From: Arion vulgaris
Taxonomy: Eukaryota; Mollusca; Gastropoda; Stylommatophora; Arionidae
Reading direction: 5' to 3'
Assembly (NCBI GenBank): GCA_020796225.1
Contig: CM036754.1
Location: 66,208,000-66,271,999, forward strand
DNA length: 64,000 nucleotides
Shown here: piece by piece, positions 1-10,400 of the stretch
Position numbering within the stretch: the stretch's first letter is position 1
Layout: the number at the start of each line of letters is the position of its first letter
Notes under the pieces: generated by a model
Told to the model about the DNA's origin: nothing
Seen by the model: only the letters and a program-made list of their open reading frames with translations
Databases searched by the model: none
Translations under genes and position numbers: made by a program

Positions 1-285
1 AATGCCAGACCACATACGGCTCGATTAACTCAGGAGAAAATTAACCAACTAAGGTGGGAAGTTCTTGAATATCCACCTTACAGTCCCGACTTAGCCCTAG
101 CGATTTCCACCTCTTTGGTCCACTGAAAACCCACCTTGGCGGGAGACATTTCGTAAATGACACCGAAGTTGAATGTGAAGTGAAAACGTGGTTTAGAAAA
201 CAGAGCCGCAGTTCTATGCAGCCGGTTTGGGAGGATTGAAAAAACGATGGGATAAGTGCATCAATGTTGGTGGAAATTATGTTGA
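1..285 (+). pseudogene. Mariner transposase C-terminal remnant
   Basis: The first frame gives NARPHTARLTQEKINQL and YPPYSPDLA, the block of mariner transposases that carries the last catalytic Asp region. A single-base loss near 100 breaks the frame just after SPDLA; similarity continues in another frame (HLFGPLKTHLGG, RHFVNDTEVE) with a later stop. The 5' part lies outside the window. Confidence 0.85.
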
Positions 286-387
286 GAAATAAAGGAACAA
301 TGTATGTATAAAAATAAACTGGTTTCAAGTTGTTATCATGTTTAGTTATTTTCTACAGCCATTTGTGGCTTACTTATTGACTTCCCT

Positions 388-580
388 CGTACAACAGAAC
401 ATCAGAAAATAAGGTAAGAGGAAGACCATGAAAAAAGATGATAAGATGGCATAGCAGAATTGTGTGAAAAAGTCAAAATAACTATCACCCAAGCCACTAG
501 AGCAACGCAAGACAAGAACAGTAAACCAAGACACTGGGCAACAGCCCAGTAACAGTGTGGTGACAAAAAAGAAGAAGATA
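388..580 (+). pseudogene. LINE C-terminal fragment
   Basis: Resembles the 3' coding end of the LINE at 57595-57845: the shared frame reads KVKITITQATRATQDKNSK after a broken RGRP-type segment. Short and frame-shifted. Confidence 0.6.
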
Positions 581-599
581 TTATGGGACAACTTGTAGA

Positions 600-1055
600 A
601 TTAAATAACTTTTCTATGTTAAATAATTTCAATAATGATATAAGAATTATGGGACACCTTGTAGAATTACATACATCAAATAACAATCCAACATGGCACT
701 GCCCAGAGGTTGCCCATTAATCCTTCATTGAAGCTGTCATGTGAGGAAAACTAGACTAATCTTGGTTGATTATTTGATGCTGTATCATGTCTGGTGAGTT
801 GTGACATTACCATTCCAGGTTTAACATGCAAACATGATCATATTCATTGAGCAATACCTACATACTGCCCCCTGTGGGTACTACCATCTGTCTCTATTCA
901 AAGATTTGACATGACAAAGGGAGATAAATGCAACCTGTATATGCGTGGAACATGTAATAAATTGGTAATGGTACAAATATAGTTTTTCACTTGTTACTTC
1001 CCATACTGACTTATGACCTAGCAGGTTAAGGGGTGACTAACATTATTTTGTGTAA
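600..1055. other. Unassigned AT-rich spacer
   Basis: No open frame, repeat family or RNA gene recognised. A short internal duplication (GGGACA..CTTGTAGAATTA) is present near 585-665. Confidence 0.4.
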
Positions 1056-1059
1056 CTTT

Positions 1060-1215
1060 TTTTTTTCTTTTTCGATCCAGAAGCACTTGAGCTGAAAGCT
1101 CTTCGACTCGGTGTCATGGACATTGTAACCCTTCGGATCGGTGCCACGAACACCGTAAATCTGGGGAACCTGTAGCTTTTCTGCCAGTCCGCGAGTTCAA
1201 CCCGCATTGTGTAAC
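1060..1215 (-). repeat. tRNA-derived SINE, family 6 (truncated)
   Basis: Shares CGATCCAGAAGCACTT, CACGAACACCGTAA and the following GAACCTGT segment with the fuller copy at 22448-22690. It is cut before the tRNA-like head. Confidence 0.75.
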
Positions 1216-1282
1216 TTAAAACCTATCTAACAGGATTTGTCTAAAATTATATATATTAATTAATTAAAAAATTGTGTTTAAT

Positions 1283-1523
1283 GGGTGTCTGTAGCTTAAG
1301 TGGTGGTGAGCTCACAACATAAGCGTACCTGGTTCAAACTCTGCGGCCGGCAATTTGGAAGCAAATTAGAGTCCGTGGATTTTCAAGAACAATAAAAATA
1401 GAACCCACCATTCAGAAAGCAATGGCAAACTAGTGAACGTATAAATGGGGCCTAGAAAATCAACGACTAATTTTATGTGGTTGATGGCGATGTCATGCAA
1501 AGGATTTGCCCATTTCCATTTTC
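1283..1523 (+). repeat. tRNA-derived SINE, family 4
   Basis: Starts with a box A-like TAGCTTAAGTGGTGG and has a box B-like GGTTCAAACTC. The body includes CAATGGCAAACTA and GGTTGATGGCG. Other copies: 1605, 24893, 26095, and minus strand 35095. It ends in the AT microsatellite. Confidence 0.8.
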
Positions 1524-1528
1524 ATATA

Positions 1529-1589
<61 letters not shown>
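1524..1589. repeat. (AT)n microsatellite
   Basis: About 66 bases of nearly pure AT. It sits exactly at the 3' end of a family 4 SINE and probably grew from its tail. Confidence 0.95.
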
Positions 1590-1592
<3 letters not shown>

Positions 1593-1604
1593 CCTAATTG
1601 AATC

Positions 1605-1850
1605 TGGTGGCATCTGTAGCTTAAGTGGTAGTGAGCTCGATCACAACCTAGCATACCTGGCTCAAATTCCACGGCAGGCAGTTTGGAAGCAAATTCATGT
1701 CCGTGGATTTTCAAAGCGTAAAATAGACCCTACCGTTCAGAAAGCAATGGCAAACTACTGAACGTATAAGTGGGGCTTAGTAAAACGACGATTTGTTTAC
1801 TGTGGTTGATGGCAGCGTCATGTAAAGAATATGCCCCAATTTCCGTATAT
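1605..1850 (+). repeat. tRNA-derived SINE, family 4
   Basis: Second copy directly after the AT tract, same orientation as the first: TAGCTTAAGTGGTAG, then GGCTCAAATTCC, then CAATGGCAAACTACTGAACG. Confidence 0.8.
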
Positions 1851-1899
1851 GACTGTAGAGTCCAATCCTAGAAGACAGTCCCCTACCACAGGTATACAT

Positions 1900-2240
1900 G
1901 TTCAAGGCTAGACATGTGGGTGTTGTGTGTTCTGTTTTTCACGCAGCTCGTTTTCAAGGTGCTTCAATGGCACAGCGATTCTCAGCTATGCGAGCACCTG
2001 TTGTGTTGTTACAGCGTCACATTTGGCGATCTTGCGGCAGAGATTCCCAGCATGTGGTGTCTATATTAAAGCATTTCAGAGACATTTTAAAGAGTGTCTT
2101 TAAAGAGTTTTTATGTCCACCAGCTGAACGTCTGCCCTCTTCAAGCTCGCCATACATCAACTGATTTGTCATGAGTTTATCAGGCATCCGAGCAGCGTGA
2201 CCGGCCCATCTCACTTGGGCCTTCTGTAACAGATTGTTGA
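1900..2240 (-). pseudogene. LINE reverse transcriptase C-terminal fragment
   Basis: The minus strand reads VRWAGHAARMPDKLMTNQL, then YGELEEGRRSAGGHKNSLK and WESLPQDRQM, the typical tail of non-LTR polyproteins (RW-GH-RMPD...YGEL-EG-R...QDR). Confidence 0.8.
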
Positions 2241-2390
2241 ATAACCATGTGTGCTCCAATCTCTTTCTTACACAGGAAGATCTCATCGACGGTGCATGTA
2301 ATCTGCATCCTCAACAAGGGTCCACAATGTAATTTTTGAAGATATTTAAAACCATTTGTAGGAATTTTATTTCAATGTTTTAATGAAGTC
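2240..2390 (-). repeat. SINE family 5 (3' fragment)
   Basis: Carries the family's CTCTTTCTTACACAGGAAGAT and GGTCC...TGTAATTT segments. It abuts the LINE fragment upstream. Confidence 0.65.
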
Positions 2391-2960
2391 TTGGTATCGA
2401 AAGAGTTAATGAGTAGAATTAAAGAAGAGTTTTGTTTTTTTCACCCCACATTTTATCCTCTATTAAAGTTTCTATTACAGATGGTGACATTTGTAGTAAG
2501 GATATTTCTAATAATGAATCCATTGTATAATATATCTCATCAAATCTAAGTTTAAATATTGCCTGAAGCAGGTTAAATGTCTGGAATTTTTATCTTTGAT
2601 TTGTGTGTTAAAATCTGGGTCATTACATTACTTTGTACTCATTTCTGAGCATACACTGAAGGATTGTATAGAGAAGAGGAATTAAGGTCGCTTGCCTAAG
2701 GCAGTCGTGTGCAGGTCATCAAATCCCCAACAAAAATAAAACGCTTGACCTTACCGAGCGGTCGAACATGAGATACTGAGTGATGTCATAAAAGTTATGA
2801 CGACTTGGCAACATTTTGGTTGGATCAAACTAACGCAGATGTAGATTCAACTATCTTGATGAACAACATTACTATAAATGTTGTCTTTGTACATCCCTGC
2901 TATATATGTGCTTTTGAATATAAATGTCACAGAAGAATCATCTGTATATCATGGACAGAG
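2391..2960. other. Unassigned intergenic sequence
   Basis: No coding frame or known repeat seen. (TGAT)n at the end is the tail of the next SINE. Confidence 0.35.
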
Positions 2961-2964
2961 ATTG

Positions 2965-3395
2965 ATTGATTGATTGATAGGACCATCATCATTGCACTTC
3001 GGTGAGTAACCATCTTTCTTACACAGGAAGATTTCAGCTGCAGTGCATGAACTCTGTAGCACCGGGCAAGGGTCGTCGATGTAATTTTAAAGATGGTGAA
3101 GATATTTTGTTGGAATTTTATTTTAAAACTTTTCTAATGAATTTTGCCCAGGCAGCGGCTTTCCAGCCTGCTCTTCTCAATTTTGAACTGCCAAGGGTTC
3201 TTTTATGTGTTCAAATTGAACACAGTGTGTATGTTTAATCGTCCTCCAATAGGACTAGGAACTCGATCTCACCTACAATGGGAGAGATCAGGGATCTCTG
3301 GAAAAATATCTTGATGGCTCCACGAGGAAGCAAACCGAGTAACTTTGGAACAAGGGGAAAACACCTAGCCTCTACGCCACAGACAGAGATGAGAA
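2965..3395 (-). repeat. tRNA-derived SINE, family 5 (about 430 bp)
   Basis: Near-full copy. On the minus strand the tRNA-like head (around 3380, CTGTGGCGTAGAGGCTAGG as box A) is followed by a body with GGTGAGATCGAG and ends in a (TGAT)n-type tail. Copies also at 9580, 10710, 11110, 29755, 31705 and 45012. Confidence 0.8.
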
Positions 3396-3565
3396 TAAAT
3401 GGATCTATCCAGAAAGAACTCAAAATCAAAGAAAACTGACTGATGCTAGCTACAAATAAGAAAGTGAAAATAGAAGTATTTTGGACATAATAAAGAAACA
3501 CAAGGGTGCAGCAAAGGATAGAATAGAAGGGAAGAAATTTGGTACAATGAAAAACAATTACGAAA
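3388..3565 (+). pseudogene. LINE C-terminal fragment
   Basis: Matches the 3' coding part of the LINE on the minus strand at 36360-36740 and the copy at 32135-32440 (gapped shared segment AATAAATGGATC...GAACTCAAAATCAAA). Confidence 0.6.
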
Positions 3566-3650
3566 AACATAATGAATTACTAAAAAAAATATTGAAAGAA
3601 AGGTAGAAATGTTCCCAGACAAATAGCAGCCTTGTAGAACCCCACATTTG

Positions 3651-3915
3651 CCTGTGTGGTGCCGGGGCCCGCAAGAGAAGCAAAAAATAGTACCACTGCA
3701 AACATAAAAGGCATGTCATAAGAGGCTACTGAAGTGGGACCTAGAGAAGCTACCCTAGTAAATAAAAAAGTTTCCTAGAGACCGGATGTGCTGGCCTACT
3801 TGTCGACGCATAACTGTGGGCTCATAACTGGCACAACGTACAACTGCTCTTAGGCTCAGATCACATACCAATCACAAAGAGTGGTTAACAAGTGGTCGAT
3901 ATGGAGTGTTCGAAG
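3651..3915 (+). repeat. SINE family 1
   Basis: GTGGTGCCGGGGCCCGCAAG head, TAAATAAAAAAG middle, CAAAGAGTGGTTAACAAG and GTCGATATGGAG near the 3' end. This is the most common SINE here, about a dozen copies, many ending in (GAA)n. Confidence 0.85.
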
Positions 3916-3999
3916 AACCACACACTAAGTACAATAAAGGATTATATCACCATTTCAACTGAAGGGTCTTTATCAGGTAATGAATACAATATGGTGAAG

Positions 4000-4258
4000 T
4001 ACACAAATAACTCGCTTCTCAAGGCTGGTGGTCTGGGTTCAGCTCCCACAATGTGCGTGGAATTTTTCCCAACCGCGGCGGCTCTCAGGTCGACCCAGCC
4101 TCAACTGGGTACCAGACATGCTCTGGGAAAGTAAAGGCGGCTGGCGTGATGCTGACCACATCACCCATCGTGTGCCGACGGTCAATGAAAATACAGGCCT
4201 AACACTGTATTGACCTATATACCACGAGGTATGAAAGGGTTCCTTTACTTTTACTTTA
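4000..4258 (+). repeat. tRNA-derived SINE, family 8
   Basis: Box B-like GGGTTCAGCTCC, a GC-rich body (CGGCGGCTCTCAGG) and a TTTACTTTTACTTTACTT tail. The only copy I see in the window. It lies just 3' of MED15 exon 14 within the gene. Confidence 0.55.
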
Positions 4259-4348
4259 CTTACACAAATGATTTAACTATGGGCAAAACGACAACGAAAT
4301 ATATACAGGAATAATAACAGTGTTAGGACATAACTGGGTGGTACTCAC

Positions 4349-4448
4349 CGTAGCCTGGGCATGAAATTGGGTCACACCAAGGGCTGTTGCGAGGGTATGA
4401 CTTGGGGATGTTGACCAGGAGTGGTGGCACACTGGGAGCGAGGTTCTT
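4349..4448 (-). CDS. MED15: MED15 exon 14 (SVPPLLVNIP)
   Basis: 100 nt, acceptor ACATTTCCAG, donor GTGAGT. Encodes KNLAPSVPPLLVNIPKSYPR then NSPWCDPISCPGY, corresponding to the K-x-L-PSVPPL-L-x-V-P-x-x-YP...SPLW part of MED15. It reads correctly only if its first codon is AAG, but exon 13 leaves one base, so the join is out of frame by two bases. The remaining C-terminus (family motif around NPF...H..M) is not seen in 1-4348. Confidence 0.85.
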
Positions 4449-7400
4449 CTGGAAATGTTGTAACAATAAATGAGAAGAAGGATAAGTAGAATGGTGTGTA
4501 AGAGAAGTCAGGAGTCTGTCTCTGTCCACTCTGTGCGTGTGTAAGTGTGTGTGTAAGTGTGTGTGTATGTGCATATATAAGTGTGCATATGTAAGTGTGT
4601 ACATGTACAAATGTTTAGGCTGGTGTGTTATGGATGGCACATGCATGTGTGTTCATGTGTTTGTACATGTGAAAGTGTGTGCGAGAGAGCAGACGTAATT
4701 GTGTGAGTGTGTGTGAAAGTGTGTGTGTGAGAGAGAGCGCGGATGTAACTGTGTGTGTGTGTGTGTGTGTGAAAGTGTGTGTGCGTGTGAGAGAGAGAGA
4801 GAGAGAAAGAGAGCAGATGTAACTGTGTGAGTGTATATGAAAGTGTGTGAGAGAGCGGCTGTAACTGTGTGTGTTCTACTTTGAACGCTCCATATTGACC
4901 ACTTGTTAACCCTTCTGTGTGATTTGTATGTGATCTGAGCCTAAGAGCTATTGTACACTGTGCTAGTTATGCATCTACAAGAAGGCCAGCACATCCGATT
5001 TCTGCGATTCTTTTATTTACTAGGGTAGCTTCCCTTGGCCTCTACCTCAGTCGCATTTTACGACATGCCTTGTAGGTCACAGTATTACTATTCTTTGCTC
5101 CCCTTGCTGGCAGTAGCAACACATGGGCGGAGTGCATGTGTGATTGTGTGTGAGAGAGTGGGTGTAAATTTATAAGAACTTGTACATTTTGGATGTGAGA
5201 GATTGTGTGTGAGAGAATGGATGTAATGTGTGTGTGTGTGTGTGTGTATATGTGAGTGTACCTAAGATAGACAGATAGCCTCCTATTCCCCACTATCTCT
5301 CTCTCTCTCTCACACACAGTAACCTTGCATGCACAAGGTCAACCCTAGCTACCAGCTTCAGTAACTTTGACCTCTACAGGTAGAACAAGAACACAGCTTT
5401 CTCAATGACTCACTCAAGACCAGGTCTGGAGGATGTGGAAGGTGGGGAGGGTAGGGGGGCATATCTACTCTGGAGGAGGCCATTTTGACAGATGAAGATA
5501 AACAGAAGGCTATATGAAGATAGTAGGAGGAGAGGAGAGATAGTTCCCAGAGAGCAGGGAAGTGATGGTGAAAAGGAAGAGAGAAAGATGAACTGGAAGA
5601 TGAAGGTAGTGAAGAAATATCAACACAGATTTCAATGAAACAGAGTGAAAGCAGTCACAGAATAATATAAAGAAGAAGAGTGACAGAGTCAGATAGAAAG
5701 AGTCAGCGAGAGAGAGAGTCATAAGGAAAGAGCCAGAGAGTGAGGGGAAGTCAGAGAGTAAGGGAACAAGAAGAACAAATCCGAAACTGAGAGAAAGAGT
5801 CAGAGAGTGAGGGGAAGAGTCAGAGAGAGAGAGAGATGGAAGGTCAGAGAGTGCAAGAAGTAGTCAGAGAGAGAAAAAAGCCAATGGAAAGAGAGGAAAA
5901 GTCAGAAAGTGAGAGTAAGAGAGAGTCAGTGAGCGACAAAGAGTCAGAAAGTTACTAAAGAAAAGTCAGATAGTGAAAGCCAAAGAGTGGAAGCAAGAGA
6001 GAGAAAGGGTCAGAGAGAGGAATAGCCAGAGATAGGAAGAGTCAGTCTGTGCCAGAGAGTGAGAGAAGAGTCCGTGAGAGCCAGAGAGCAGAAGAGTCAG
6101 GAAAGCAAGAGGGAAGAGTTAGAGAGAGGAAGAATCAGAGAGAGAATGGTCAGAGATGGGAAGAGTCAGTGAGTGCGAGAGCATGAGAGAAGTGTCAGTG
6201 AGAGTCAGAGAGTGGAAGAGTCAGTGAGAACTAGAGATTGAAAGCATCAGAGAGTAGAAGAGTCAGTGAGATCCACAGAATGGAAGTCAACGAGAGCCAG
6301 AGAGCGAAAGAACCAATGAGAGTCAGAGAGTGGGAGAAGCAGAGAGTGGAAGAACTAGCAAGAGTCAATAAGAGAGAAAAGAAAGAGCCACGAGAGTCAT
6401 TAAGAGAGTGCAAGAAAGAGTCAGACAGTAATAGTCAGATAGTATAATCACATTATGAGAGAACACAGAAATAAATGAGAGCAAACAAGTCTGAGAATCA
6501 ACAAGAATGAGAGAGAGAGAAAGAGAGAGAGAGAGTGTGAGAGAGAGTCAATGCACAAGAAGTGAAGATAAAACCAGACACACACAAGTGATATACATCC
6601 GCAAGTAAGCAAACTATATGTTACACAACACACATATGTGTATGTGCTTTCTCTATCCACAATAGGATCCAAACACTAGTGGAATACTCATCTACTGTCA
6701 TATCTAAGTAGGTAATACTATGTGAAGGGGTTGTTATTTTTTCTATTCCCTCACATCCTTCTCTCATCTTGACTGTATTATAACCATTGAACTATCTTTC
6801 CCACTCATCCTTACAACAACATCTTAACTGTCTCCAGCCATCACATCCTTCCCTCATCTTGACTGTATTATAACCATTGAACTATCTTTCCCACTCAGCC
6901 TTACAACAACATCTTAACTGTCTCCAGCCCTCACATCCTTCTCTCATCTTGACTGTATTATAACCATTGAACTATCTTTCCCACTCATCCTTACAACAAC
7001 ATCTTAACTGTCTCCAGCCCTCACATCCTTCCCTCATCTTGACTGTATTATAACCATTGAACTATCTTTCCCACTCAGCCTTACAACAACATCTTAACTG
7101 TCTCCAGCCCTCACATCCTTCCCTCATCTTGACTGTATTATAACCATTGAACTATCTTTCCCACTCATCCTTACAACATCTTAACTGTCTCAAGCCCTCA
7201 CATCCTTCTCTCATCTTGACTGTATTATAACCATTGAACTATCTTTCCCACTCATCCTTACAACAACATCTTAACTGTCTCAAGCCCTCACATCCTTCCC
7301 TCATCTTGACTGTATTATAACCATTGAACTATCTTTCCCACTCATCCTTACAACAACATCTTAACTGTCTCAGCCCTACATCCTTCCCTCATCTTGACTG

Positions 7401-10400
7401 TATTATAACCATTGAACTATCTTTCCCACTCAGCCTTACAACAACATCTTAACTGTCTCCAGCCCTCACATCCTTCCCTCATCTTGACTGTATTATAACC
7501 ATTGAACTATCTTTCCCACTCAGCCTTACAACAACATCTTAACTGTCTCCAGCCCTCACATCCTTCTCTCATCTTGACTGTATTATAACCATTGAACTAT
7601 CTTTCCCACTCAGCCTTACAACAACATCTTAACTGTCTCCAGCCCTCACATCCTTCCCTCATCTTGACTGTATTATAACCATTGAACTATCTTTCCCACT
7701 CATCCTTACAACAACATCTTAACTGTCTCCAGCCCTCACATCCTTCCCTCATCTTGACTGTGTTATAACCATTGAACTATCTTTCCCACTCAGCCTTACA
7801 ACAACATCTTAACTGTCTCCAGCCCTCACATCCTTCTCTCATCTTGACTGTATTATAACCATTGAACTATCTTTCCCACTCAGCCTTACAACAACATCTT
7901 AACTGTCTCCAGCCCTCACATCCTTCCCTCATCTTGACTGTATTATAACCATTGAACTATCTTTCCCACTCAGCCTTACAACAACATCTTAACTGTCTCC
8001 AGCCCTCACATCCTTCTCTCATCTTGACTGTATTATAACCATTGAACTATCTTTCCCACTCAGCCTTACAACAACATCTTAACTGTCTCCAGCCCTCACA
8101 TCCTTCCCTCATCTTGACTGTATTATAACCATTGAACTATCTTTCCCACTCAGCCTTACAACAACATCTTAACTGTCTCCAGCCCTCACATCCTTCTCTC
8201 ATCTTGACTGTATTATAACCATTGAACTATCTTTCCCACTCATCCTTACAACAACATCTTAACTGTCTCAAGCCCTCACATCCTTCTCTCATCTTGACTG
8301 TATTATAACCATTGAACTATCTTTCCCACTCATCCTTACAACAACATCTTAACTGTCTCCAGCCGTCACATCCTTCTCTCATCTTGACTGTATTATAACC
8401 ATTGAACTATCTTTCCCACTCAGCCTTACAACAACATCTTAACTGTCTCCAGCCTACATCCTTTCTATATAATCTTGTATTATTTATCCTAAACCTACCA
8501 CTACAAATGCTTTCAACCTTCCAACCACCATAACATTAACTTGCTTACTTTTCCCCTGCCTCTACCCAATCTGTCTCTAATTGTTAACTGTCTACATTTC
8601 ACACAACTGACTTCTCCTCCCCTCCCTCATGTCTCTATGCCTCACAACCGACTTCTCTCCCCTCCCCCAACCTGTCTCTAAGTCTTAACAACTGACTTCC
8701 TCTCTCCTCCCAACCTATGTCTAAGGCTCACAACTGTCTTCTCTTTCCCCAACCTGTCTCTAAGTCTCACAACTGACGTCCCCCAAACTGTCTCTAATCC
8801 TCACAACTGACTTATCCCCAACCCAACTATCTCTAATCTTAAATGTCTCTAAACTCAACAAATACCTTCAGTTTTAACAACAGCTTACAGAAAAACTACA
8901 ACAATATCACTAGAAATGGAACCATCAACATATGTAAACATGTGCATTTAACTATCAATCCCATCATGCAACATTTATTACAACAGAAATCACAACTAAA
9001 ATACCTCACTAAACAAATTTATAATCTAAGGGAAATAATCATTAAAATTATAAATGATTACAATAGTTAGGTTACAACCCTTCTAAACATTTTAATTTAT
9101 GAAAATATTTTTCTCTAGTCTCACATAAATGGTTTTTTCAAATGAAGTTAACTAGATTCATAGATGCAATGAATTGAAATTGTCAATTCAAAGTCAGGAT
9201 CAGTGAGCTGGCACTGATGAGACCCTACGCCATCTCCTTTGATGGTCATCAAATCTGATTACAATGCTGAAATTGGCAAAGTGAGTAGGGATCGTGGGGG
9301 AAGCTACCTTTGAGAGGAGGTGGTAGTAGAGGTGCAGTTGCACATGGTATAAGATTAACTCACACAACTGAAGAGCAACAACTCTGAGTGGCTTTGTTCA
9401 CACATTTCCCAGGCCGACGTTCAGAGATCAAATCCCAACACAGCTATAGCAGTATCTATAACACCTGCTGTATGTCTGTCAAAGCAACAAGACACTGACA
9501 GTTTAAACTGGTTGCTCATGACAGAACAGAATGCCTGGTCCTGTAAATTCTGTCAGTGTCCGGAGTCTAGAGCTCCTGCCTGGGAAGCAGATTGATGGAA
9601 TGACTGGACCATCACCATTGCACTTTGGCGAGTAACCATGTGTGCTCCAATGTCTTTCTTACAGAGCAAGATCTCAGCATCAGTACACAAACTTTGTAGC
9701 ACCAACAATGGTCCCCGATATAATTTGGAAGATAGTGATAAAATTTTGTAAAATTTTTTAATGAATTTTGCCCAGGAGGCAGCTTTCCAACCTGCTCTCC
9801 TTGATTTTGAACAGTCAACTGTTCTTTTACGTGACCAACTTGAACACGGGACATACGTTTTATCACCCATCTCCGATAGGACTAGGAATTTGATCTTACC
9901 ACCACTGTGATTATGCATCTCTGGAAAAATATCCTGATGACTCCACAAGAGAGCGAACCGAGTACATTTGGAACAAAAGGCTAGCATGTAACCTCTACGC
10001 TACACACAAGGGAAATACTGGTTCTCATTATCCAGTAGCTAGTCTTGGGCAGAACTTTACCACTATAACAGTCTTTCTGAATCCTTTTTTTCTCCTTCCT
10101 TTTGTTGACATGAAATATTGTCTATATATTCAATGGTATCTCTTGTATGAACTTCACTGTCTTTTGTAGCTCACACGGAGGTCTGTGTAGTTTTTTGTCA
10201 AGTGTTGTTTCGTTATGCCAGTGAGTGTGCCTAGGTATATCATATTCGGGGCAATCTTTAAGTATGTGCTCTGCAGTCTGGTGTGCCTGTCCACATGTAC
10301 ACTTGGCTGAATTGTCAATCTTGAATTTTGAATGTGGCTGCGGAGTCGATTGTGTCCTGTTCTAAGGCGCAGAATGACAACTTATTCCAATCTGCTCATA

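Noticed and set aside
1283..1365. tRNA gene suggested by box A and box B matches
   Set aside because: The match continues into a repeated SINE body and the cloverleaf arms do not pair well; the same applies to the heads at 22620, 24895 and 37790.
5500..6545. Ser/Arg-rich and Leu-rich frames in the purine tract
   Set aside because: Simple-sequence translation on both strands, no conserved domain.
6738..8457. Regularly spaced repeats that might suggest a CRISPR array
   Set aside because: The units are contiguous 90-bp tandem copies with no unique spacers, in an animal genome.
8843..9070. 75-codon plus-strand frame, Asn/Ile-rich
   Set aside because: Low-complexity AT-rich sequence, no motif, no splice or neighbour support.
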